This document shows positions 35,401 through 43,036 of a stretch of 50,866 nt of DNA, piece by piece. How positions within the stretch are numbered: position 1 is the stretch's first letter; each line of letters opens with the position of its first letter. The notes beneath the pieces are model-generated. The model searched no databases. It was not told where the DNA came from and saw nothing but the letters and a program-made list of their open reading frames with translations. Origin of the DNA: Ectothiorhodospiraceae bacterium (GTDB lineage Bacteria; Pseudomonadota; Gammaproteobacteria; SZUA-152); assembly GCA_002401775.2 (NCBI GenBank), contig NVUB02000152.1, positions 1-50,866 on the forward strand. Direction: 5' to 3'. A program made the translations under genes and the position numbers.

Positions 35401-36068
35401 AATCGTCCCGAGAAGAACTCGCACTGCTGGATTTTGTCGATTTCTTCAAACCTGGCGGCACAATGGATGTCTTTCATCTGGAATACATAAAACCCTTCAT
35501 TAGCACTCGCAAGGGTTGGAAAAACCGGACGATTGACAAGTACAGCCTTGGTTTATCACGAAAGGCCATCAGGCAGGTAAAAACGGCACTGGATATTCAA
35601 CGGATTTATTTTCGTAATGACGCGGAAACGCCGAGCTTAAATTTCCAGTTGAAGCCACATGTTATGAGCAAAAACGATGTTCGCTTTGACCTTGAAGTGG
35701 GAGAAGGCGTGATTAGTTATAGCCATGGCCCCAAGTTTTGGAAATCAGTGAAGTGGGTTGGCAGCGACGAACAAAACCGGGTACGCATTATTTTTGAAGA
35801 TCTGGACGACAAACAATATTCAAAAACCTACGAAGGCCCCTGGGCCTGGTTTAAGTTATTAAAACAGTCAAAAATTTCACCCACCAAAAAATCAAATGTT
35901 TATTTAATCACCTATAACATCACGGAACCGAGAACAACGTCATCTGAATTGTCAACATCAGAAAAGCCCGGAAAGCATGAAATCACCTATCAGATAAAAA
36001 CAAAAAGTGTTGATAACCCGTTTAAAAATAATTTGTTCCGTTCATTTAGACTGCCAGGGAAAATTTAA
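32487..36068 (+). CDS. tssM: TssM (IcmF-like) inner-membrane complex protein
   Basis: A 1193-residue protein. Two N-terminal membrane segments (about 11-29 and 49-64) precede a cytoplasmic NTPase-like domain with Walker A GPPGSGKTT (140-148) and AVLIDTAGRY nearby. A third membrane segment follows near residue 455 (VGMTGIAAVMSLSWAG), then a large periplasmic part that reaches TssJ and the C-terminal IcmF domain (WFKLLKQSKISPTKKS). Length matches the family. The Walker motif is intact, so ATP or GTP use remains possible. Its stop directly touches the tagF start. Confidence 0.97.
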   Translation: MKSVINFFKNKIVISVIGLIVLSALTWFVGPEFKFGENNYSPLAGETARLLTIIVMIVLWGANNLRVRHQDNKNNEALVNAIQDAPEETANNIITDQTSEEMQQIGERFAHALATLKKSKIKGGGKVRVLYELPWYIIIGPPGSGKTTALINSSLEFPLADQFGKGALHGVGGTRNCDWWFTNEAVLIDTAGRYTTQDSHKVIDSAAWEGFLSLLKKHRRRRPINGAIIAISLQDLLTQTEEERTTHANTIRSRLDELMDKLEIRFPVYLMFTKCDLIAGFTEFFDDMGKEGREQVWGISLPNAPKNSQTPDFEFLDQEYKHIIKRLYERVLPRVHQESDPKRRAAIQGFPQQMESLKVIVEQFTQQTFIKNRSNFQPYLRGIYFTSGTQDGTPIDRLMSSVSSNFGFNREVMAPAFRQGKSYFLSHLFREVIFPESELVGSNRRYENIITWSKRAAYVGMTGIAAVMSLSWAGSFTRNEMYMQEVASYVDDFSAELKKHNVRSSDVYNTLPALNALHKASAVYDQEQHPWLSALGMYDSNVDDAANEAYETQLKKLFLPKLLKQLEIYLKRGNRGGDLYSTFRTYVMFKQLEYMDKQLVTEWFTETWKRELKGEMTAKAQLLNHLESLLSLELEPQQLNKYTLSSSRAILLRVPISQRIYERIRVNPTYTQEIDLLNELGESVRESYIASTEVKDSLSLPVLFTKQGYDDLDLSKDSDVIASIVDEKWLLYGTKDGEKSTAKYSSDDLDDISKKVKSHYLSEYSVYWTKIYEVLKVSPFKNLRHANDVLTTFTDPVYSPLQSILEVGSNNTQLSIQLAANLAEDNQEGVAGKLSSLAASKVSWTRIDREFRSINNLLRESSKKAAPIGAILEKITQLQIFVNEITLSPDPAKKSFDVAKLRYQSGTGNPASALRSYAKNMPKPVKRWLTTLADESWRVILQSAHQYVNSEWESTIYRPYKQAISGRYPLDESSREELALLDFVDFFKPGGTMDVFHLEYIKPFISTRKGWKNRTIDKYSLGLSRKAIRQVKTALDIQRIYFRNDAETPSLNFQLKPHVMSKNDVRFDLEVGEGVISYSHGPKFWKSVKWVGSDEQNRVRIIFEDLDDKQYSKTYEGPWAWFKLLKQSKISPTKKSNVYLITYNITEPRTTSSELSTSEKPGKHEITYQIKTKSVDNPFKNNLFRSFRLPGKI

Positions 36069-36788
36069 ATGGGTAACAATCAATTTGCCGGAATTTATGG
36101 AAAATTACCCATGCATGGGGATTTCATTCATCGAAATTTACCCGCTGCATTTATTAAACAGTGGGATGAATGGTTTCAGCTGTACATCTCCAGCTCAAAA
36201 GAACAAATGGGCGAGGACTGGTTAAATACCTATTTAACCAGTCCAATTTGGCGATTCGTACTTTCAGCGGGTGTTATTGACGAAAAACACTGGGCAGGAA
36301 TTATGCTGCCCAGTGTTGATCATGTTGGGCGGTATTTCCCTTTTTCCGTGGTAATGCCGCTTGAACCGGACTTGAATCCACTGGAGTTTATCTCTCTCTA
36401 TTCACATTGGTTTGAGCGAATAGAAGCATTGGCTTTACAAGCATTAGAAGAACTTTTTACGGTTGATGAACTCGTTGAAAAAATCAATGAAATCCCCCTG
36501 GACTTTACCTTAAGTTACCGAAAGACCGGGCAAAAATTTGATGGTGCAGCCCAACATCTCAATATGAACTTTGATGAGTCCATGCCGACGTCTATTTATG
36601 CCTGTTTTCTGGATTTAATGTTGGCTGATAGCCTGGGCAGTTATAGTGTCTGGACAACCCAGGGATCTGAAAAAGTGAATCCGTGTTCAATAAACTGTAA
36701 AAATTTACCACCCGCGAACCGATTACCCGCGATGCTCGACGGAGACTGGGCCCATTGGGGTTGGCCGCAAACGTACTCGGCAAAATGA
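36069..36788 (+). CDS. tagF: TagF T6SS regulator
   Basis: A 239-residue protein with the TagF start pattern GIYGKLPMHGDFIHRNLPAA, FIKQWDEWFQLYISSS, LTSPIWRFVLSAGVI, WAGIMLPSVDHVGRYFPFSV. TagF is a negative post-translational regulator of T6SS, in some species acting through the FHA protein. It is a stand-alone form, not fused to PppA. The gene begins at the base after the tssM stop and precedes pppA, so control genes are grouped. Confidence 0.95.
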   Translation: MGNNQFAGIYGKLPMHGDFIHRNLPAAFIKQWDEWFQLYISSSKEQMGEDWLNTYLTSPIWRFVLSAGVIDEKHWAGIMLPSVDHVGRYFPFSVVMPLEPDLNPLEFISLYSHWFERIEALALQALEELFTVDELVEKINEIPLDFTLSYRKTGQKFDGAAQHLNMNFDESMPTSIYACFLDLMLADSLGSYSVWTTQGSEKVNPCSINCKNLPPANRLPAMLDGDWAHWGWPQTYSAK

Positions 36789-36800
36789 GTGGATTTTTAA

Positions 36801-37559
36801 ATGACTGACACCACAATAAGAAGACCCGTGCAATGGTATAGCGCCGCACAAACCGATGTCGGTATGGTGCGGAAGGTGAATGAAGATGCCATTTTTTCCA
36901 AACCCGAGATCAACTTATGGGCGGTCGCCGACGGCATGGGCGGACACGAGGCAGGTAATGTTGCCAGCAGTATGATTGTGGATGCATTAGATCAAATTGA
37001 TGCCAGAATGCATCTGGACAGTTTCACCCGCGTTATTGAAGATACCCTTCATGATGTTAATGCGCGGCTGCTTGAATATTCTGAAATAATGCTGGACGGC
37101 CGAATCGTCGGCAGTACCGTGGCTATACTGTTAATCAGGGGCCAAGTAGGGGTATGTATGTGGGCAGGTGATTCACGGCTTTATCGATGTCGCGACAATA
37201 CACTGGTTCAATTGTCGGATGACCATAGCCATGTTACTGAACTCGTCAAACAAGGTTCTATATCTCCTGAAGAAGCACACAACCATCCCGATGCAAATGT
37301 CATCACCCGCGCAGTGGGAACATCTGAGCATTTATTTGTTGATATTGATGTTTTTGATGTAAAGGCTGGGGACACTTATATGCTCTGTACCGATGGCCTC
37401 TATAACGCCGTTGATGACGAAAACATAGCACACTGTTTACACGAAGAGGTTGTCGATACAGCAGTCAGTCGTCTTATCAATGTTTCGCTTGATAATAATG
37501 CCGCAGACAATGTTTCCGTGGTTGTCGTCAGGGGTTCCCGGAACAATGATGACCATTAA
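36801..37559 (+). CDS. pppA: PppA protein serine/threonine phosphatase (PP2C)
   Basis: A 252-residue PPM/PP2C phosphatase with all metal-binding motifs visible: VGMVRKVNEDAIF, AVADGMGGHEAGNVAS, STVAILLIRGQ, WAGDSRLYRC, LVQLSDDHSHV, ITRAVGTSEHL, YMLCTDGLYNAVDDENI and DNVSVVVV. It reverses PpkA phosphorylation of the FHA protein and so resets secretion. It lies between tagF and ppkA, 12 bases after tagF. Confidence 0.96.
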   Translation: MTDTTIRRPVQWYSAAQTDVGMVRKVNEDAIFSKPEINLWAVADGMGGHEAGNVASSMIVDALDQIDARMHLDSFTRVIEDTLHDVNARLLEYSEIMLDGRIVGSTVAILLIRGQVGVCMWAGDSRLYRCRDNTLVQLSDDHSHVTELVKQGSISPEEAHNHPDANVITRAVGTSEHLFVDIDVFDVKAGDTYMLCTDGLYNAVDDENIAHCLHEEVVDTAVSRLINVSLDNNAADNVSVVVVRGSRNNDDH

Positions 37560-37645
37560 TCACGAGACCTACCCCACACTTATTTAGCATGAATACTATT
37601 AAAACACTTGTATCTGTAACCGTATTATAAACACCGACTCCCACA

Positions 37646-40600
37646 ATGACCTCAAACGACGAACCTGATAAAAAAGGAAATAGTGGCTTACCGGCAACAG
37701 ACTCCAGTTCTGCAACCCGCGAAGCAAAATTTTCGCGTAACAAGACTCAGACATCGGGTTTACCATTACCGACGGAAACGCATACCCTATCGGATAAAAC
37801 TAGAATATTAGCCCGTGTAACGCGTGAAAATGTTAATGCGGTTGATTCAAGTAAAACTGAATCAACGGATTCAAAGTCATCTGGGCAAGCGCATTCTGAA
37901 AATCGAACACCAATAAGAAACCCTGTCAGCAAAGACTCTGCCCGTCGGATTTCAGACAATAACGTACAGTCTTGTGATGGAAATAGCACTGAAACTCGTC
38001 TATCAAACGTTAAAAGCGATCAAACACGTTTTAAACCTTCTAAGCAGGGACAGTCTATACAGGAACAATCTATACAAGAACAATCTCTACAGGGGCAACC
38101 TAAACAGGAACACCTTATACAAGAACGCCTTATACAAGAACAAGATATTTCCAACCGATTTAACGATTCTTCCAATACTCGAATAAAACAATCCGGCGAT
38201 AAACTGACGCACAATACAGGGACTAAAACTTCTCCATCAGCAGCCGCAAAAACTGAAACACCCGCAGGAACACAGACTAAAATACTGAAACATCGTTTTT
38301 TACTCGAGTCTATTTTAGGCATAGGCGGCATGGGGGTTGTTTACAAAGCGAAAGACCGCTTAAAAGTTGAAGCTCAAGATAAAGATCCTTATGTCGCCAT
38401 CAAGGTATTGAGCGAGGAGTTTAAAACGCATCCTGAAGCTTTTATTGCCTTGCAACGTGAATCGCGCAAAGCACAACGTATTGCCCATCCAAACACGGTA
38501 AAAGTGTACGACTTCGACCGTGATGGTGACGTCGTGTTTATGACCATGGAATACATGGATGGAAAACCCCTCGACAAACTCATAAAACAATATCAGGCAA
38601 CCGGTCTACCTTTAGATGATGCATGGCATATTTTGTCAGGTATGTGCTCGGCATTGGCCCATGCGCACATGGAAAAAATTGTACATTCTGATTTCAAACC
38701 CGGTAATGTTTTTGTTACCAAAGAGGGCATGGCTAAAATCTTTGATTTTGGTATTGCCCGCGCCGTTGCCAATTTTGATCGGCACTCAGGAAAAGAACAA
38801 GATCAAACGGTTTTTGATGCGGGCGGCTTAGGCGCATTAACGCCGGCTTATGCCAGCCTTGAAATGTTACAGGGAAAAACACCCGATACTCGGGATGATA
38901 TATACGCTCTAGGCTGCGTCGCCTATGAACTGTTTAGCGGCGACCATCCTTTCAATCGTTTGCCTGCGGATGAGGCTTACAACAAAAAACTCAAACCAAA
39001 ACGCATCAAAGAAATCAGTAAAACACAATGGAAGGCGATAGCGCTTGCACTGGCCTTTAAACGAGACGATCGTATTGAGTCCGTTGACGAATTCTACCGG
39101 CAATTAACCTTCAAGAAAAAATCTAAGTTTATATTATTGACATCATTGCTGGTGGTATCTGCCGCTGCATACTATGGTTATACTCAACTCAACATTGTAT
39201 CTATGGCCGCGCCCCAAATTTCAGAATCTGAAATTCGTCATGAACTGGAATTTACTATTCGCTACAATCTGTTCAAAGAGAAGATCGTAAAAATGCTCAC
39301 CAAACCCAGCTTCACCACCGAATGGGAAGATGGGTTATGGAATGAAACACAGGGGTTATTGGCATTACTCTCCGAAAAACCGGACTCGTGGTATTTGTCG
39401 AATAAAGAATCAATTTATCAATTGTATCTTATCCAAATAAAGACACTGAAAGAAAAGAGGAAGTATAACCAGACACTGGCCATTATTGACAATGCCTATC
39501 GTTACACGGAAGATTTTACCTTTCTAAACAATGAAAAGCTCACCGTAAAAGATGCCTTCAATGCAGCCATTGAACAATCATCACTTCAGGCCCGGAAAAA
39601 AGCCGATAGAACAAAACGTTCTCTTGAAAAGAAGCGACGTACCGCCAGTAAAAAGGCCACTGTTATTGCTGAAAAAAAGAAAACGACAAGTTTGTTCAAT
39701 GTTGCTTTGTCAAATGTAAACATGCAACTGAAATGCTCATCCAAACTTAATATGCGTGATTTCAATATTGCCATTACTAAGTTACGATCCCTGGATTTTG
39801 ACCGTTATGCCGCCTTGGAAAATCGATTATCCACAGAACTGGCTCAGTGTATTTCGGTCATTGGTAAACGCTACCCGGAACACGCTGTTGATTCTAAACG
39901 CTATGCCTTGCATATATTTAAAGATAATCCCGCTATATTGGCCGTTGTCATCAAAGAAAGGGATGCCTGCGACCTTTCCATCGCGGGGCTCGGCGCACGT
40001 GGAGATCGGGCCATATGCCGCGATAATCTTAAAAGGGGCGGAGTAGGGCCGGCCTTGGTGGTTATTCCTGGCACCTCAAGAATCAAGGCATTCTCTATTG
40101 CCAAATACGAAACATCATTGGCGGAAATGTATGAGTTTTGTCTTTCAACATCATCTTGTAATGCAGATAATCATAAAGGCAATGATTTTCCAGCAACCAA
40201 TATGGATGCCTCAACGGTTTCAAAATATTTGAAATGGTTAAGTAAACAGACGAAAAAGAAGTATCGCCTGCCGACAAAAAAAGAATGGCTCTATGCTGCA
40301 AAATCAAAAACATACGCGCTCGACCCAAACCGTAATTGCCAATTAAGCACACGCGGCATTGAAAAGGGTAGTGAACTTGTTAAAACCGCTACCGGAAAAC
40401 AAAACACCTGGGGGCTGGTAAATTATGCCGGAAATGCGCGTGAGTTTGCCTATGATACTGGACGCACATTGGTTGTTCTTGGCGGATCATATAATGCTTT
40501 AATGGAAAACTGCACGGCAGACACTATTGCAAGCCATAGTGGAACTGCCGATCAATTTACCGGCTTCCGGGTTGTTAGGGATGTTGTTCTCGATATTGTT

Positions 40601-40651
40601 CTCGATGTTGTTCTCGATGTTGTTCAGAAAACGGTAGGGAAACAAAAATGA
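37646..40651 (+). CDS. ppkA: PpkA-type Ser/Thr kinase fused to a formylglycine-enzyme-like domain
   Basis: A 1001-residue membrane kinase. Residues 1-210 are a low-complexity region with a pentapeptide repeat of the type QEQSI (about 136-166). The kinase domain (about 215-485) has LGIGGMGVVYKAK, VAIKVL, KIVHSDFKPGNVFV (Ser in place of the usual Arg of HRD), KIFDFGIAR and LTPAYASLEML. A membrane segment near 490 (ILLTSLLVVSAAAYYGY) is followed by a helical periplasmic part and a C-terminal FGE-sulfatase/SUMF1-like domain (IAKYETSLAEMYEFC, YRLPTKKEWLYAA, WGLVNYAGNAREFAYD, VLGGSYNA, GFRVVRD). The last 20 residues come from a short DNA repeat. It triggers T6SS through the FHA protein; the periplasmic domain is presumably the sensor. 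Confidence 0.93.
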   Translation: MTSNDEPDKKGNSGLPATDSSSATREAKFSRNKTQTSGLPLPTETHTLSDKTRILARVTRENVNAVDSSKTESTDSKSSGQAHSENRTPIRNPVSKDSARRISDNNVQSCDGNSTETRLSNVKSDQTRFKPSKQGQSIQEQSIQEQSLQGQPKQEHLIQERLIQEQDISNRFNDSSNTRIKQSGDKLTHNTGTKTSPSAAAKTETPAGTQTKILKHRFLLESILGIGGMGVVYKAKDRLKVEAQDKDPYVAIKVLSEEFKTHPEAFIALQRESRKAQRIAHPNTVKVYDFDRDGDVVFMTMEYMDGKPLDKLIKQYQATGLPLDDAWHILSGMCSALAHAHMEKIVHSDFKPGNVFVTKEGMAKIFDFGIARAVANFDRHSGKEQDQTVFDAGGLGALTPAYASLEMLQGKTPDTRDDIYALGCVAYELFSGDHPFNRLPADEAYNKKLKPKRIKEISKTQWKAIALALAFKRDDRIESVDEFYRQLTFKKKSKFILLTSLLVVSAAAYYGYTQLNIVSMAAPQISESEIRHELEFTIRYNLFKEKIVKMLTKPSFTTEWEDGLWNETQGLLALLSEKPDSWYLSNKESIYQLYLIQIKTLKEKRKYNQTLAIIDNAYRYTEDFTFLNNEKLTVKDAFNAAIEQSSLQARKKADRTKRSLEKKRRTASKKATVIAEKKKTTSLFNVALSNVNMQLKCSSKLNMRDFNIAITKLRSLDFDRYAALENRLSTELAQCISVIGKRYPEHAVDSKRYALHIFKDNPAILAVVIKERDACDLSIAGLGARGDRAICRDNLKRGGVGPALVVIPGTSRIKAFSIAKYETSLAEMYEFCLSTSSCNADNHKGNDFPATNMDASTVSKYLKWLSKQTKKKYRLPTKKEWLYAAKSKTYALDPNRNCQLSTRGIEKGSELVKTATGKQNTWGLVNYAGNAREFAYDTGRTLVVLGGSYNALMENCTADTIASHSGTADQFTGFRVVRDVVLDIVLDVVLDVVQKTVGKQK

Positions 40652-40902
40652 AAATTTCAGCCTATTCAATAGCATTAAGAGAATTATCCGATGACTATTC
40701 TCATCAAAGACTGGAATATGTCGATTACCGTATGAAACGTAAGATAATATTAGACGCCATTGATCTCTCTTTCAACAACCAGGATAGTAATGAGCCCGAA
40801 AGCGAGAATATCAAGCACCCCTCGCCGGATGCAACTGAATCAATGTCGGGAGCGTTCAGTAAAGTCTTCGATGTTATTAAAAAGAAAATAGAAGGTATTT
40901 AG
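40648..40902 (+). CDS. Small hypothetical protein after ppkA
   Basis: An 84-residue protein whose ATG overlaps the ppkA stop (ATGA), so it is translationally coupled. The N-terminus KISAYSIALRELSDDYSHQR is predicted helical with basic residues (YVDYRMKRKIILDAIDLSF). It has an acidic middle and a helical end (SGAFSKVFDVIKKKIEGI). There is no signal peptide or membrane segment. I recognise no family. Its place at the end of the phosphorylation genes suggests a small regulator, which is inference. Confidence 0.6.
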   Translation: MKISAYSIALRELSDDYSHQRLEYVDYRMKRKIILDAIDLSFNNQDSNEPESENIKHPSPDATESMSGAFSKVFDVIKKKIEGI

Positions 40903-41242
40903 TGATCCCGCGCAGCACAAAATAAAGAGCTTACTGATAAATTCGTCAAAAAGACTAGCAGAAGTAATGCTGATGAAATTGCAACACGCGGGTAAATTGT
41001 ACACAATCAGGCAAAATATGTTGCCTGTTCATGTTACACCTACTGTTGAGCACAACGACATTACGCAACTGAGCGATACAACTCGTTTCATAATTAGTGA
41101 CATACTATGCACCCGTTGAAAACGATACCCTGTATTCAGAGGCGTCAGCCACAGGGATGTATTGACGGCATCTTCTGAATGCAGGGAATTATTTTCTGGT
41201 GTACCAGTAGTAAGTGACAAACAAGGTTAAGAGGGTATTTCG
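40903..41242. other. Gap between the T6SS operon and the TolQ-like operon
   Basis: 340 bp with no convincing gene. A long-range inverted repeat, CCCTGTATTCAG (41128-41139) with CTGAATGCAGGG (41175-41186, one mismatch), lies 57 bases before the next start and could fold in the leader RNA. A ribosome binding site-like AAGAGGG precedes the next start. No clear terminator after the small gene was seen. Confidence 0.4.
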
Positions 41243-41860
41243 ATGGAAATTGTTAAATTATTCCAGGCTGGTGGGCCATTCATGTATCCCATATTAGGGG
41301 TGTTTGCTATCGGCTTTGCCATTACTTTGGAGCGGTTTTTTTATCTTAGCAAAGTGAATAGGGCAACCAATAAAGTATGGTCGCAATTAATACCGATGCT
41401 CAAGGCGTTGGATTTTGAACGTGCCATTAAACTGACTGAATCTGTCAAAACCCCGATTACTATGGTGCTAAATTACGGCTTTTCACGACACAGTGAAAAC
41501 AAACGTCGTGAAATCATCGAGGCCGCAATGGAAGAGGGAATGATGGATGCAATGCCAGACCTGGTGCAGCGCACGCATTACCTGGCAACCTTCGCCAACG
41601 TGGCAACCTTATTAGGTTTGTTGGGGACAATTGTAGGATTAATACAGGCATTTACCGCGGTCGCACAAGCTGATCCCGCTGAAAAAGCTGACTTACTCTC
41701 GGCGAGTATCTCCGTCGCTATGAACACCACGGCTTTTGGTCTTATGGCGGCAATCCCTTTACTGCTTGCGCATTCTTACTTGGTCACCAAGACCGCTCGA
41801 TTGGTGGACAATCTTGAAAAAGCCGCCGTTAAATCGATCAATTTGATGGTGCGTGACTAG
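41243..41860 (+). CDS. TolQ/ExbB/AglR-like proton-channel protein
   Basis: A 205-residue inner-membrane protein with three hydrophobic segments (about 13-33, 112-136, 159-180). The family core TLLGLLGTIVGLIQAFTAVA and the following AISVAMNTTAFGLMAAIPLL-type region (here ISVAMNTTAFGLMAAIPLLL) are clear. With TolR-like partners it forms a proton-driven channel that powers envelope work. The downstream genes (two TolR-like plus an AgmX-type protein) match Agl-Glt-like loci better than ton or tol loci, since there is no tolA, tolB or TonB receptor here. Substrate machine is inferred. Confidence 0.92.
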   Translation: MEIVKLFQAGGPFMYPILGVFAIGFAITLERFFYLSKVNRATNKVWSQLIPMLKALDFERAIKLTESVKTPITMVLNYGFSRHSENKRREIIEAAMEEGMMDAMPDLVQRTHYLATFANVATLLGLLGTIVGLIQAFTAVAQADPAEKADLLSASISVAMNTTAFGLMAAIPLLLAHSYLVTKTARLVDNLEKAAVKSINLMVRD

Positions 41861-41965
41861 GTACCCCCTTTTGTCGCCAACTCACAATCAACTCTCAACC
41901 CGCTCTCAACCCATTTTCAACCATAGGAACATGGCTCAGAAACCAGCCTTGAAGACCGTCCGATA

Positions 41966-42541
41966 ATGAAAAAATCATCGCTAAAACGAATTCATGAGGC
42001 AGAAGAACTCAACATCACCGCCTTTATGAATTTAATGGTGATATTGGTTCCTTTTTTGTTGATTACGGCCGTATTTTCTCGCATGACCGTGCTCGAGTTA
42101 AATTTGCCAGCGTTAGATGACAAAGCAAACTCACCCGATAAAATCCAGCTACAACTGGAACTGGTGTTGCGGGAAAACAGTTTTGATATTCAGGATGCCA
42201 ATCTCGGCGTCATCAAAGTCTTTCCTCGTCAACAAGGGGAGACTCGCTGGGATTTATTTACTGACCTGCTCGTTGAGATTAAAACCCGCTTTCCCAATGA
42301 AAAAAATATTACGTTGCTTTTAGAACCCAGCATTAATTATAAAACGCTTATTCAGGTCATGGACCGCGTGCGTACCGCAGATGTTGTTTCAGTGTTAAGC
42401 GTTGAGACCATCGAGTTGTTCCCCAATATATCCATTGGTGATGCTGATGCTGATGGTGATGCTGATGGTGATGCTGAAAATGCAGCGGCAAAAAGTCTCC
42501 GCAAAGATCCCAGCGGTGTCGGGGAAGCTAATGATGAATAG
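41966..42541 (+). CDS. TolR/ExbD-like protein with Asn in place of the channel Asp
   Basis: A 191-residue protein with a single N-terminal membrane segment and a periplasmic ExbD domain. The segment reads NITAFMNLMVILVPFLLITA. In ExbD/TolR the corresponding position is the protonatable Asp of F-I-D-V-M; here it is Asn22. The periplasmic part shows ITLLLEPSINYKTLIQVMDR. The C-terminus carries an acidic DADGDADGDAE repeat encoded by a short tandem DNA repeat (42439-42478). It may be a structural partner for the second, Asp-containing copy. The next gene starts inside its 3' end. Confidence 0.88.
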   Translation: MKKSSLKRIHEAEELNITAFMNLMVILVPFLLITAVFSRMTVLELNLPALDDKANSPDKIQLQLELVLRENSFDIQDANLGVIKVFPRQQGETRWDLFTDLLVEIKTRFPNEKNITLLLEPSINYKTLIQVMDRVRTADVVSVLSVETIELFPNISIGDADADGDADGDAENAAAKSLRKDPSGVGEANDE

Positions 42542-43034
42542 TTCCAAACTTTCCAGTCGCTCGCAACGCATGGAGCACTTTAAAAGCCTGCATAGCCGCA
42601 GTGGTTTGAACCTTGTTTCATTAATGGACATTTTCACCATATTGGTTTTTTTCCTTTTAGTGAGCTCAGGCGCCCAACAACTGCCCAATACCAAAGACAT
42701 CACCTTGCCAACCTCTGTCGCCAATAAAGTGCCCGAAGAAACCCTGGTAATCGTGATTACCAGAACCGATATATTAGTGCAGGGAAAGAAAGTCGCTGAA
42801 ATCGCCACGCTGTTGAAAAATAACAAGCCCATTATCGCAAGCCTTAAAGAAGAACTCATATTTCAGGCATCAAATACTCAACTCAGTAAAACGGCGGCCA
42901 CGACAGGCCGGGCGATCACAATAATGGGCGATGAAAATATTCCCTATCAATTATTGCGAAAAGTGCTCGCCACCTGCCAACAAGCTAATTACACCACCAT
43001 CGCATTTGCAGCATTCCAAAAGGCAAAGGGCTAA
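42531..43034 (+). CDS. TolR/ExbD-like protein with the conserved channel Asp
   Basis: About 167 residues from the first of two adjacent ATGs that follow GGGGA; a longer frame lies wholly inside the previous gene and is rejected. The membrane segment reads GLNLVSLMDIFTILVFFLLV, keeping the protonatable Asp (residue 33). The periplasmic domain has LVIVITRTDILVQGKKV and ENIPYQLLRKVLATCQQANY. It overlaps the first TolR-like gene by 11 bp. With the TolQ-like protein it should form the active channel. Confidence 0.9.
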   Translation: MMNSSKLSSRSQRMEHFKSLHSRSGLNLVSLMDIFTILVFFLLVSSGAQQLPNTKDITLPTSVANKVPEETLVIVITRTDILVQGKKVAEIATLLKNNKPIIASLKEELIFQASNTQLSKTAATTGRAITIMGDENIPYQLLRKVLATCQQANYTTIAFAAFQKAKG

Positions 43035-43036
43035 GC

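Noticed and set aside
42402-42530. N-terminal extension of the second TolR-like protein
   Set aside because: It is Met/Leu-rich sequence produced by reading the GATGCTGATG repeat of the previous gene in another frame; a good ribosome binding site precedes the ATG at 42531.
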